Part shown: positions 1 to 8,221 of the stretch, piece by piece | Position numbering within the stretch: position 1 is the first letter of the stretch | Layout: every line of letters starts with the position of its first letter | Position numbers and translations under genes: made by a program | Notes under the pieces: model-generated | What the model saw: only the letters and a program-made list of their open reading frames with translations | The model's database searches: none | Told to the model about the DNA's origin: nothing | Origin: Nocardia altamirensis NBRC 108246 | GTDB lineage: Bacteria > Actinomycetota > Actinomycetes > Mycobacteriales > Mycobacteriaceae | Assembly: GCF_001612685.1 (NCBI RefSeq) | Contig: NZ_BDAY01000035.1 | Location: 1 to 64,000, forward strand | Direction: 5' to 3' | DNA: 64,000 bases

Positions 1-1
1 G

Positions 2-778
2 TGCCCGGCGGCCAGCCGCAGGCTGGCGGCGGCCGTCGCGCCCTACGCCGAGGTCGTCACGTTCCCGGATTCGGTGGTCGCGCCCCTGGACCGCAGCGAC
101 GCCGAATGCCTGGACCGCGTGCACGCCCAGCTGTGTGTCACCACCATCCGTGCCGCACCGCAGACGCTGGCCACGGCGACGGGGACCTGGGTGCGCGGCG
201 CGGCCCGCGTCCCCGCGACCAGGCATCCGCTGCACATGTGGGCCGACGAGTTGCGGCCTGGCGACTCCCTCACCGCCGGACCACGCACAGTGACCAGGTC
301 CGATATCGACGAGTTCGCCGCGCTCACCGGCGACCACTACTACCTGCACACCGACGAGGACGCTGCCCGCCGCGATCCCCTGTTCCGTGGCATCGTTGCG
401 CACGGATATCTCGTGGTGTCGCTGGCGACAGGGCTTTTCACGACGACCGAGCCCGGCCCGGTGCTCGCCAATTACGGCCTGGAGAATCTGCGCTTCCTCG
501 GGCCGGTCCGCCCCGGCGACGAGCTGACCGTGCATCTGACCGCCAAGCAGATCATTCCGCGGCCGAATACCAGCCAAAGCGAGGTGCGCTGGGACGTCGA
601 GGTGCACAACCAGCAGCAGGTGACCGTCGCGCGGTACGACGTGCTGACCTTGATGGCCCGCGCGCCGCGACCGGGCAGGCCCGCCCTGGTTCAGACGGTC
701 CCCGCGGTGCGGCCCGCCGTGGCGGGGGTCAGGGCGGAGCGGCGGCCGCACAGCGCCGGAGATCGCGCGGGCTGCTGA
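2..778 (+). CDS. MaoC/PaaZ C-domain-type dehydratase, 5' end outside window
   Basis: The frame is open to the left edge, so only the C-terminal 258 codons are seen. From about residue 80 the protein reads as a hot-dog fold enoyl hydratase/dehydratase of the MaoC type, closest in feel to the C-terminal domain of PaaZ: it has GDHYYLHTD (the D and H of the hydratase-2 catalytic pair), VAHGYLVVS and NYGLENLRF. The first 80 residues are not recognised and may end another domain. It stands 147 bp before an ACP and a polyketide-like gene set, so it probably dehydrates beta-hydroxyacyl-ACP made by the ketoreductase at 7466. The basic Pro/Ala/Arg-rich tail looks disordered. Confidence 0.75.
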   Translation, partial: CPAASRRLAAAVAPYAEVVTFPDSVVAPLDRSDAECLDRVHAQLCVTTIRAAPQTLATATGTWVRGAARVPATRHPLHMWADELRPGDSLTAGPRTVTRSDIDEFAALTGDHYYLHTDEDAARRDPLFRGIVAHGYLVVSLATGLFTTTEPGPVLANYGLENLRFLGPVRPGDELTVHLTAKQIIPRPNTSQSEVRWDVEVHNQQQVTVARYDVLTLMARAPRPGRPALVQTVPAVRPAVAGVRAERRPHSAGDRAGC

Positions 779-925
779 ATGCATTTCTTGCGCAACCGAT
801 CGGCAGTTGTTGCGGCCGAAGGGAAGACCTGTGCGCGGTCCGGCTCGCCGCGAGACACGTCGTTGCTGCCGACGGCGAAAATTCTGAGCCTTTTCACATT
901 TGCTGTACGGAAGGAGGTCGCGCAC

Positions 926-1171
926 ATGATGAGGGAAGACGTCACCGTGCTCGACAAGGCCCGCGAAATATTGATTCTGGTCCTCGATGTCAATGACGCC
1001 GAGGTCGGATCGCACAGCTCTTTTCGCGATGACCTGAAAATGGACTCGCTGGAGAAAATCGAATTCATCGCAAGGGCCGAGCGCTCGTTCGGGCGCACGC
1101 TCGACCTGTACCAGGTTGCCGAGGCGGACACGCTCGCCGAACTCGTCCCGCTGCTCAGGGACGCCCGATGA
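926..1171 (+). CDS. acyl carrier protein (first ACP of the cluster)
   Basis: This 81-residue protein has the carrier-protein motif LKMDSLEKIEF; Ser41 is the expected 4'-phosphopantetheine site. The start is fixed by a perfect Shine-Dalgarno AAGGAGG at 911-917, eight bases before the ATG. Its stop overlaps the start of the AMP ligase (ATGA), so the two are translationally coupled, and the ligase most likely loads this ACP with a starter acid. It differs clearly in sequence from the second ACP at 7203, suggesting separate roles, for example starter versus chain carrier (inference). Confidence 0.9.
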   Translation: MMREDVTVLDKAREILILVLDVNDAEVGSHSSFRDDLKMDSLEKIEFIARAERSFGRTLDLYQVAEADTLAELVPLLRDAR

Positions 1172-2724
1172 GCGGCGCGGCGAACCCGAATGATCTGTTG
1201 GTGTCGCGGCATGTGCGGGCCGGGCGCGGTGATCGAATCGCCTGTGCGGACGCCGAACACGGTGCGATGACCTACGCCGAGCTGGAGCGGGCCGCCGCGC
1301 GGTATGCGGGCGCGCTGGCCGCCGCCGGGATCGCACCGGGCAGCCGGGTGCTGGTGGTGTCCGACGATTCGGTGGCCATGGTCGTGACGATCCTCGGGCT
1401 GTGGTGGCACGGTTGCGTTCCGGTGCCGGTGCATCCCACGTTGCACGACAGCGATATCGCCGCGGTCGCCGCGAACAGCGGGGCGGCCGCGGTCCGGCTC
1501 GCGGTCGCGCCCGACCGTGCGGACACGCTCGCCGCGGTGCTCGGCCTCGCCGAAACGCCCGCCGTCGTCCTGGATCTCGGCGAGGCGCCAGATCCAGCCC
1601 GCCCCAGGCAATTCGCTCCTGACGCAGAGCTGTTGGTGCAGTACACCTCTGGCAGCACCGGCCATGCCCGCGGGGTACGGCACACGCTGACCGGGATCCG
1701 CGCGGTCCTCGCCGGCTTCGGCAGCGTGCTCGGGCTGACCCCCGACGATGTCGTGTTGTCCACGGCGAAACTGTCTTTCGGATATGGCTTCGGCAACTCA
1801 TTGCTGTTCCCGTTGGCGGCAGGCGCGAGTGCCGTGCTGCTCGCGGGCCCCGCCGATCCGTTCGCGGTGGCGGCCGCGGTGCAGCGGCATCGGCCGACAG
1901 TGCTGTGCGCGGTGCCGCGCGCATACGCGAATCTGCTCGAACTCGCGAGGGCCGGTAGGCCGGTCGACCTGTCCTTCGTCCGGCTCGCGGTGTCGGCGGG
2001 TGAGCATCTGCCCGTCGACCTGGCCGATCAGCTGACCGAGACCTTCGGCATCGCACTGATCAACGGCTTGGGCGCCACCGAGATTCTGCACATCGTGGTG
2101 GCCACCGATCCGGCGGCAGCGCCGAATGGTTCCCTCGGCCGGTCGGTGCCCGGCGCCCGGATCACCGTTCGCGACGAATCGGGTGCGGTGCTGCCCGACG
2201 GTCTGCAGGGCCGCTTGCATGTCGCAGGCGACTCGGTCGCCCTCGGCTACGTGGACAAGCGGGCAACCAAGCCGATGTTCGCCGACGGCGGGGTGTACAC
2301 CGGCGATGTCGGATACCGCGATGCCGCAGGCGATCTGCACTATCTGTGCCGCGCCGACGATCTGCTCAACCTCGGCGGCTTCAAGGTGGCGCCGCAGGAG
2401 ATCGAGGCGGTCATCCGCACGGTGCCCGGCGTCGCGGACTGCGCCGTGGTCGCAAGCCGGGACGGACATGCCCTCGAAGAGGCCGTCGCACATGTCGTTG
2501 CGGCGCAAGGCCGGGACGCCGAGGCGATCCGCAAAGCGGTCAGGACCGCGTTCAAGCATGACCTGGCTCCGTACAAGCGTCCGTCCCGGATCGAGCTGCA
2601 CGATGTGCTGCCGACCACGTCGGTGGGCAAGCTGGCTCGCTTCCGGCTGCGCGGCTCCGGTGCCGTGGCGTCGAATGGCCATGCACCGCATGACGACTCG
2701 GCCGACCGCAAGGAATCGGCATGA
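1168..2724 (+). CDS. AMP-dependent acyl/aryl ligase, benzoate-CoA ligase-like
   Basis: A 518-residue ANL-superfamily enzyme. The AMP-binding P-loop YTSGSTGHARGV lies near residues 158-169 and the C-terminal catalytic lysine is in TSVGKLAR near residue 487. The stretch STAKLSFGYGFGNSL resembles the AKLFFAYGLGN region of benzoate-CoA ligases, which suggests an aromatic or short acid substrate rather than a long fatty acid. It sits directly behind an ACP with ATGA overlap, so I infer that it adenylates a starter acid and passes it to that ACP (or to CoA). The identity of the acid cannot be read from the sequence; a phenazine or anthranilate-type acid from the phz genes is an attractive possibility. 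Confidence 0.8.
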   Translation: MSGAANPNDLLVSRHVRAGRGDRIACADAEHGAMTYAELERAAARYAGALAAAGIAPGSRVLVVSDDSVAMVVTILGLWWHGCVPVPVHPTLHDSDIAAVAANSGAAAVRLAVAPDRADTLAAVLGLAETPAVVLDLGEAPDPARPRQFAPDAELLVQYTSGSTGHARGVRHTLTGIRAVLAGFGSVLGLTPDDVVLSTAKLSFGYGFGNSLLFPLAAGASAVLLAGPADPFAVAAAVQRHRPTVLCAVPRAYANLLELARAGRPVDLSFVRLAVSAGEHLPVDLADQLTETFGIALINGLGATEILHIVVATDPAAAPNGSLGRSVPGARITVRDESGAVLPDGLQGRLHVAGDSVALGYVDKRATKPMFADGGVYTGDVGYRDAAGDLHYLCRADDLLNLGGFKVAPQEIEAVIRTVPGVADCAVVASRDGHALEEAVAHVVAAQGRDAEAIRKAVRTAFKHDLAPYKRPSRIELHDVLPTTSVGKLARFRLRGSGAVASNGHAPHDDSADRKESA

Positions 2725-2743
2725 TCGGCCGCGAGGCAAGGCC

Positions 2744-3874
2744 GTGAGCTGGGACATCGCCGCCATGAGCGCGGTCGCCTGCGTGGGAACGAACCCGCCC
2801 GAGATCTACCGTGCCCTCTGCGCGGGCCGCACCGGTGTCGCGCCGTTGCGTGCCTTCGACACGACCAAATACCGGGTACGGCACGCCTATGAGATCGATG
2901 ACCGCGCCGAGCCGGGCCGCGACGAACCGTTCCGCGCTACCCGGTGGCTGGTGCGCGTGGTCGACGAGGCGCTGCGCGAGGCCGGGCTGAGTGCACAGGC
3001 CGCCGAGATCCCGGTGCTGGTCGGCACGACGCTGCGTGAGTTGCGCTCCAGCGAATTGTGGTGGCGCGACGGCACTTCGCTCGCCCTGGCGGATCTGCAC
3101 TTCGCCAGGGCGCTGCACGAGCGCCTCGGCGTGCGCAGGACCGAAACCGTGGCAAGCGCGTGCGCCGCTGCCCTGTATGCACTGGGGATGGCCACCGACC
3201 TGATCGAGTCGGGAACCACCGACACGGTCGTCGTCGCGGCGACCGATGCCATCACCGAGAGTTCGTTCGGCGGGCTGGATCGGGTGCAATCTCCTGCGCC
3301 GCAGGAGATCCGGCCGTTCGACGTGGACCGGCGCGGCATGGTGATGGGGGAGGGAGCGGTCGCGCTCGTGCTGCGCGCACGAGGCGTGCACGCCGGTCCG
3401 GTGCACGGTGTGCTGCGCGGCGTCGAAATGAACTGCGACGCCGCCCATCCGACCGTGCCCGAGCCCGCGTCGGTGGCGCGGGCGATCCGGAACGCACACG
3501 ACCGCAGTGGGATCCGCGCCGCAGACGTGGACTTCGTGATCGTGCACGGCAGCGGCACCACCCACAACGATCTCGCCGAATCGCAGGCGTTGCGCGACGT
3601 GTTCGCCGAGACCTCGCCGGGGCCGTGGATCACTTCGATCAAAGGCGGTGCAGGGCACACCTGCGGCGGCTCCGGATTGCTGAGCCTGGTGACCGCCGTG
3701 CAGGCCTTGCGGCACGGCGCGGTGCCGCCGATGCACGGGCTGAACCGGCCCATGCCGGAGGCGGACGGCCTGCGCTTGGTCGCAGGCTCGCCCGCCAACG
3801 GCCCGCTGCGCATCGCACAGATCAACGCGATCGGGCTCGGTGGCATCAACGCCGTCGCGGTGGTGGCGGCATGA
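2744..3874 (+). CDS. beta-ketoacyl-ACP synthase (KS1)
   Basis: A thiolase-fold ketosynthase of 376 residues with the full Cys-His-His triad: Cys140 in VASACAA, His268 in VHGSGTTHND and His305 in GGAGHTCGG. It should catalyse decarboxylative Claisen extension on ACP. The GTG start gives MSWDIAAMSAV; an ATG seven codons later is an alternative. It overlaps the next gene by ATGA at 3871, and that gene is a KS homologue lacking the cysteine, so the pair looks like a type II PKS KS/CLF heterodimer. The substrate loop differs from FabF, and together with KS2 this gives two KS systems in one cluster. Confidence 0.88.
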   Translation: MSWDIAAMSAVACVGTNPPEIYRALCAGRTGVAPLRAFDTTKYRVRHAYEIDDRAEPGRDEPFRATRWLVRVVDEALREAGLSAQAAEIPVLVGTTLRELRSSELWWRDGTSLALADLHFARALHERLGVRRTETVASACAAALYALGMATDLIESGTTDTVVVAATDAITESSFGGLDRVQSPAPQEIRPFDVDRRGMVMGEGAVALVLRARGVHAGPVHGVLRGVEMNCDAAHPTVPEPASVARAIRNAHDRSGIRAADVDFVIVHGSGTTHNDLAESQALRDVFAETSPGPWITSIKGGAGHTCGGSGLLSLVTAVQALRHGAVPPMHGLNRPMPEADGLRLVAGSPANGPLRIAQINAIGLGGINAVAVVAA

Positions 3875-5001
3875 GGACCGGCGCGGTGATCACCGGAACA
3901 GGCTGGGCCGTCACCGGATTCACGGGTGTCGCCGACCTGCTCACACCGGGTTCGGCGGCGGGCGTAGCGTTCGATCCGGACCGCGACATCACCGGGCGCG
4001 GGCTGCGGCACAAGGATCGCGCCTCGCGCCTGGCATTGGGCGCCGCCGAGCGGGCATTGCGCGCGTCGGGTCTGCTCGGGGCGGATCTCGGCGCCGCGGC
4101 GGTCGTCGTGAGCAGTAACTTCGGCAACTTGGACACGGTGTGCGACTTCGTCGACACGATCGGTGTCGGCACGGTCACCGAGATCAGCCCGATCCGGGTG
4201 CCGCACATGTCGAGCAACGTCACCGCCTGCTGGGTGGCGCTCGCCCACGGCCTGCGCGGCCCCAACCTCACACTCTGCAGCGGAACGCCGAGCGGCCTCG
4301 ACGCGGTCGCCTGGGCGCGCACCCTGATCGCGGCCGGACGCACCGACATCGTCGTCGTCGTCGGTGTCGAGCCGGACACCGCACCGGTTGCCCGGCTGCA
4401 CAAGGAAACCGGCGCCGACCGCTGGCTCGACGGCGCGGTGGCACTGGTGGTGGAATCCGCCGATCACGCCGAAGCCAGGGGCGCCGTCGTACAGGCCGCG
4501 ATCCGTGGATACGGCCGTTCGACGGACCCGGATTCGGCCATAGCCGCCGCACTCGCGGGCAGCAGCACCGAGATCGGCCTGCGACTCGGCACCGGATCGG
4601 CTGCGCCGTCTCGTGCCGGATCCGAGGATGGCCCGCAACTCTGCGCTGGATCGGCTGCGCTGTCTCCTGCCGGATCTGAGGATGGCCCGAAGCTCGGTGC
4701 CGGGTCGGCTGCGCCGTCTCGTGTCGGGACCGGAGGCGGCCCGCGGTTCGGGGCTGGAACAACGGCCGCCAACCTGCGCACGCTCGATCTGACCGCGCTG
4801 CTCGGACGCTGCTCGGGCGCGCTCGGGGTGCTGCAGTGTGCGGTCGGCGCGGAGTACCTGGCCGGACAGCCGCAGAGCGAGCTCGGCGTGCTTGCCGTCG
4901 CCGGTGGTCCTGACGACGAGGGCGAGGCGGGCGCGACGGCCGCAGTGTTGTTGGAAAAGCCTGGTGTGGCAACGGAGTCCGGTGATGACCGAGCGTGCTG
5001 A
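3871..5001 (+). CDS. KS-like chain-length-factor partner (CLF1), no active-site Cys
   Basis: A 376-residue ketosynthase homologue in which the nucleophile region reads LTLCSGTPSGLDAV; aligned with LTVNTACAAGLDA the cysteine position is a threonine. The HGTGT and GHT histidine motifs are also not recognisable. It is therefore probably a non-catalytic CLF-type partner of KS1, with which it is translationally coupled. Between about residues 239 and 292 it carries three tandem 18-residue repeats rich in Gly, Ser, Ala and Pro, inserted where other KS proteins have compact structure. The end overlaps the next KS by 17 bp. Confidence 0.75.
   Translation: MRTGAVITGTGWAVTGFTGVADLLTPGSAAGVAFDPDRDITGRGLRHKDRASRLALGAAERALRASGLLGADLGAAAVVVSSNFGNLDTVCDFVDTIGVGTVTEISPIRVPHMSSNVTACWVALAHGLRGPNLTLCSGTPSGLDAVAWARTLIAAGRTDIVVVVGVEPDTAPVARLHKETGADRWLDGAVALVVESADHAEARGAVVQAAIRGYGRSTDPDSAIAAALAGSSTEIGLRLGTGSAAPSRAGSEDGPQLCAGSAALSPAGSEDGPKLGAGSAAPSRVGTGGGPRFGAGTTAANLRTLDLTALLGRCSGALGVLQCAVGAEYLAGQPQSELGVLAVAGGPDDEGEAGATAAVLLEKPGVATESGDDRAC
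4585..4746 (+). repeat. three tandem 54-bp in-frame repeats inside CLF1
   Basis: Units lie at 4585-4638, 4639-4692 and 4693-4746. Each encodes 18 residues of the form LGxGSAAPSRxGSEDGP; the first two are most alike and the third is more diverged. A partial fourth copy (FGAGTTAA) follows. Because the period is a multiple of three the frame is kept. This looks like recent slippage or unequal recombination producing a flexible Gly/Ser/Ala linker. Confidence 0.92.
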
Positions 5002-6187
5002 ACCGAGCAGCGTCGTGGTCACCGGCCTCGGCGCGATTTCCAGCCTGGGCAGTGGACAGGCCGCCTACTGGCAGGGCTTGCTTGCCGGCGGTGCGGTGCC
5101 GCGCGAGGTGCCGCTGCCGCATCTGAACATGCGCGCCACCCGGATGTATCTGACCCCGGACGACGCGGTGCCCACCGCGCCTGATCGGCTCGGCGCGGTG
5201 CCGCTCGGTCGAGGGCCGCGGATGGCGGTCGCCGCCGCGCGAGAGGCGCTGGCCGACGCGCGGATCACTGCGGCGCAGTGCCGGGAGCTGCCCGTGGTCA
5301 TGGCGGTCGAGATGGGTAATGCCGATGCCCACGAGGTGGCCAGGGGAGCGGACGGTGCGGGCGGCATCGCCTGGAGTCCGCTGTCTGTCATCGCGGCCGC
5401 GGTCGGCGCCGCAATCGGTTCGCGCGCGGGCAATCTCAGCGTCGGCAACGCCTGCGCCGCCGGTGGCTACGCGCTCACGACCGCGCTGGACATGATCCGC
5501 GCAGGCGAGACCGAGCGGGTCCTGGTCGGCGGCGGCGAAAGCTTCACCAGAATCGGGATGGCCGGCTTCGATCGGCTCGGCGCTGCGGATCCGGTGCGCT
5601 GCAGGCCCTTCGACAAACAGCGGGCCGGCACCATGTTCGGTGACGGCGCGGCTATGGTGCTGCTGGAGTCGGCCGCGTCCGCGCGCCGCCGCGGCGCCGA
5701 ACCCTATGCGGAATTGGCAGGCGCCGCATGGAGTTGCGACGGCCACCACCTGACCGCGCCGGATCCGGACGGACGGCAGACAGTGCGCGCGATGACGGAC
5801 GCGCTGACAGCGGCCGGTCGGAAAGCAGACGACATCTCCTGCGTCATCCCGCACGGCACCGGCACCCCGGTCAACGACGTGCTGGAGAGCCGGGCACTGC
5901 GTCGGACGTTCGGTGCGAAGACCGACCGGCTGCCGCTGCTCTCGTTGAAGGCGATGATCGGCCATACCTCGGCGGCGGCAGGCGTTTTCGGTTGCCTGAC
6001 TGCGGCATTGATCCTGCGGCACGCCCGCATGCCCGCCAACGCGCCCATCGATCAGGACCCCGACTGCGATGTCTGGCTGCCGAGCATCGATCCGGTGCCA
6101 CTGGCCGGCGACGCGGTCTTGATCAACACCTACGCGTTCGGCGGCACAAACGCCTCGTTCGTGCTCTGCGTGGCGGGGCGCCGATGA
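4985..6187 (+). CDS. beta-ketoacyl-ACP synthase (KS2)
   Basis: A 400-residue FabF-type ketosynthase with an intact triad: Cys157 in VGNACAAGGY, His290 in PHGTGTPVND and His327 in MIGHTSAAAG. The N-terminus VVVTGLGAISSLG and the C-terminal NTYAFGGTNASFV are typical of the family. The ATG at 4985 lies inside the end of CLF1 (17-bp overlap). Its partner is the cysteine-less homologue that overlaps its stop by ATGA at 6184. A second KS/CLF pair in one cluster suggests either two extension phases or a mixed complex, as found in several polyene type II systems (family knowledge). Confidence 0.9.
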   Translation: MTERAEPSSVVVTGLGAISSLGSGQAAYWQGLLAGGAVPREVPLPHLNMRATRMYLTPDDAVPTAPDRLGAVPLGRGPRMAVAAAREALADARITAAQCRELPVVMAVEMGNADAHEVARGADGAGGIAWSPLSVIAAAVGAAIGSRAGNLSVGNACAAGGYALTTALDMIRAGETERVLVGGGESFTRIGMAGFDRLGAADPVRCRPFDKQRAGTMFGDGAAMVLLESAASARRRGAEPYAELAGAAWSCDGHHLTAPDPDGRQTVRAMTDALTAAGRKADDISCVIPHGTGTPVNDVLESRALRRTFGAKTDRLPLLSLKAMIGHTSAAAGVFGCLTAALILRHARMPANAPIDQDPDCDVWLPSIDPVPLAGDAVLINTYAFGGTNASFVLCVAGRR

Positions 6188-7182
6188 ACACCGCCACCCT
6201 CGCTGTCACCGCGCTCGGCATCGTCGCACCGGGAGTGGCGAGCCCCGCCGCCTCGCTGCGGCCTGCGCCCGAGCCGTGCGCGGACTGGTTCGACTTGGCG
6301 ACCGCGCTGCCGGGGCGCGGCTACAAGAAGGTCCCCGAGGCCGGGCAGTACCTGCTGGCCGCCGCGCGGGCCGCGCTCGCCGCCGACGCGGGTGCTGCGG
6401 TGACGGCAACGGACCCGGATCGGGTCGGCATCGTGGTCGGCACCAACAATGCAGGCGCCGAAACGCTGGAGGCCATGGACCGCACCATCATCGACGGCGC
6501 GGCCGACGAGCTCTCGCCCGCACGCACGCCGTACATGGCGATGAGCCTGTTCGTCAGCAGGCTCTCGATGGAGCATCGGATCACCGGGCTGAGCTTGACC
6601 GTCAACTCGCCTGCCACCGCAGGGATCGACGCCATCGGGGTCGCGGCGCGCGCGTTGGCCGTCGGGCGGGCTGCGGTGCTCTTGGTCGGCGCGGTGGAAG
6701 CGGCTCCGCCGCAGCACCGGTTCGCCGGGCCCGCCGATTGCGGTGCGGCGCTGCTGTTCTGCGAGTCCGTCGACGCGGCGGCCGCGCGCGGCGCACGCGT
6801 GCACGGCTACTGCTCGGCCCGCTCGGCCTTCCTGGATCCGGCCGCACCCGACGCCGCGCCGGTGCTCGAACAGCTGCTCGGCGAAGCCTTTTCCGGGCCA
6901 GAAGCGGTCGCGGTGGACGCGATCCTGGACGACTCCCCGGTCGGCGTCGCGGTCGCGCAGTGGCTGTCCGCGCATGTCGGCGCCGACCTGCTCACGCTGA
7001 CTCGCACTGTCCCGGATGCGGGCTGTCTCACCCCGATTCGGCTGCTCGTCGGCCGCCTCGCCACCCCGACCGCGCCGCGACGGCGGCTGGTCCTCACCGC
7101 TGCCGTGCACGGCAACCTCGCGCTGGCAGATCTCACCACTGAACCCGACCACAACGATCCGAAAACAGTTATCACGCAGTAA
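6184..7182 (+). CDS. KS-like chain-length-factor partner (CLF2), no active-site Cys
   Basis: A 332-residue truncated KS homologue. The nucleophile segment reads SLTVNSPATAGIDAIG, where alignment with NTACAAG puts an alanine at the cysteine position, and the two catalytic histidine motifs are missing. It is shorter than KS proteins (about 400) and ends with a hydrophilic tail. Its ATGA coupling to KS2 marks it as the CLF-like subunit of the second pair. Other readings, such as a decarboxylase-like KSQ, are less likely because no Gln replaces the Cys. Confidence 0.72.
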   Translation: MNTATLAVTALGIVAPGVASPAASLRPAPEPCADWFDLATALPGRGYKKVPEAGQYLLAAARAALAADAGAAVTATDPDRVGIVVGTNNAGAETLEAMDRTIIDGAADELSPARTPYMAMSLFVSRLSMEHRITGLSLTVNSPATAGIDAIGVAARALAVGRAAVLLVGAVEAAPPQHRFAGPADCGAALLFCESVDAAAARGARVHGYCSARSAFLDPAAPDAAPVLEQLLGEAFSGPEAVAVDAILDDSPVGVAVAQWLSAHVGADLLTLTRTVPDAGCLTPIRLLVGRLATPTAPRRRLVLTAAVHGNLALADLTTEPDHNDPKTVITQ

Positions 7183-7202
7183 TTCTCGAAAGGGCAACAC
7201 CC

Positions 7203-7469
7203 ATGCTGGACCATCTCGACAACGAACTCGACCGCGCCGAGCTCAGGGCCTTCGTCGCCGACGAGCTCGAGTTCTCCGCCGACGAGATCACCGACACCGC
7301 CGAGTTCGCCGCCGACCTCGGCGTCGACTCGCTCTCGGCGATGGAGCTGATCGTGGTGCTGCAGAAGAAGTATCGGGTGAAGCTGCGTGAGGATGAACTG
7401 CCTGAGGTGCTGAGTCTCGGCGTGCTCTACGACCTCATCGCGGACAAGCTACGCGCGGCGGTGCGGTGA
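7203..7469 (+). CDS. acyl carrier protein (second ACP)
   Basis: An 88-residue acidic carrier protein with the phosphopantetheine motif LGVDSLSAMEL; Ser43 is the attachment site. Compared with the first ACP it has the more standard DSL helix II of polyketide ACPs. It follows KS2/CLF2 after 20 bp with an AAAGGG ribosome-binding site and overlaps the ketoreductase start by GTGA. It is probably the chain-elongation ACP that meets the KS pairs, KR, dehydratase and malonyl transferase. Confidence 0.92.
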   Translation: MLDHLDNELDRAELRAFVADELEFSADEITDTAEFAADLGVDSLSAMELIVVLQKKYRVKLREDELPEVLSLGVLYDLIADKLRAAVR

Positions 7470-8221
7470 CCGTGACCGACACCGAGGCGCGGCCGGTGGC
7501 CGTGGTCAGCGGCGGCTCGCGCGGCATCGGCCGCGCGGTCGTCGAGCGCCTCGCCGCCGACGGATTCGATGTTGCCTTCTGCTATCGCACGCGGCCGGAC
7601 GCTGCGGCTGAGGCGGTGGCCGCCGCAGAGCAGGCGGGGGCCAGAGTGCTTGCCTACAAAGCCGATATCGCGGAGCCGGGCGAGGCGCGGGCGCTGGTCG
7701 CCGCCGCCGAGGAAGAACTCGGCGACGTCTCCGCCGTGGTCGCTTGCGCGGGCATCGTGCGGGATCGACCGCTGACCCGGATGAGCGACGCGGACTGGAC
7801 CGACGTGCTGCACACGAATCTGGACGGCACGTTCCAGCTGTGCCGGGCCGCGGCCATGGCGTTGATGCGCAACGATGACGCGGCGATCGTCACGATGTCC
7901 TCGATCGCCGGCGTGTACGGCCATGCGACGCAGGCCAATTACGCCGCGTCCAAGGCAGGCATCATCGGGTTCACCTTGTCGCTGGCCAGGGAGCTCGGCC
8001 GGTTCGGCGTCCGCGCGAATGTGGTCGCGCCCGGCTTGATCGACACCGACATGACCGCGGAGGTGGCCGCGCGGGCCCGCGCCGGACTGCTGGAGCGAAT
8101 CACTCTGCGCCGCACCGGCACTCCGGCCGAGGTCGCGGACCTCGTCTCGTTCCTGGTGTCGGCGCGCGCCCGCTACATCACCGGGCAGGTCATCGGTATC
8201 GACGGCGGGCTGGTGCTCTGA
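7466..8221 (+). CDS. 3-oxoacyl-ACP reductase, FabG-like SDR ketoreductase
   Basis: A 251-residue short-chain dehydrogenase. It has the NADP-binding motif SGGSRGIG near residue 12, Ser145/Ser146, and the YxxxK pair Tyr159 and Lys163, followed by PGLIDTDM and a C-terminal IDGGL typical of FabG. It reduces beta-ketoacyl-ACP to the hydroxy form, which the MaoC-type dehydratase at the left edge could dehydrate to an enoyl chain. No classical enoyl reductase is visible in the window, which favours unsaturated (polyene-like) chains unless one of the two flavoproteins downstream fills that role. The GTG start overlaps the ACP stop. Confidence 0.92.
   Translation: MTVTDTEARPVAVVSGGSRGIGRAVVERLAADGFDVAFCYRTRPDAAAEAVAAAEQAGARVLAYKADIAEPGEARALVAAAEEELGDVSAVVACAGIVRDRPLTRMSDADWTDVLHTNLDGTFQLCRAAAMALMRNDDAAIVTMSSIAGVYGHATQANYAASKAGIIGFTLSLARELGRFGVRANVVAPGLIDTDMTAEVAARARAGLLERITLRRTGTPAEVADLVSFLVSARARYITGQVIGIDGGLVL

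Noticed and set aside
4585..4746. CRISPR-like array
   Set aside because: The units are contiguous without spacers, divisible by three and lie within a coding frame.
3058..5001. Long open frame overlapping KS1 and CLF1 in another phase
   Set aside because: Its translation before 3871 is low-complexity Arg/Gly/Ala typical of a high-GC shadow frame; only the part from ATG 3871 is a real protein.
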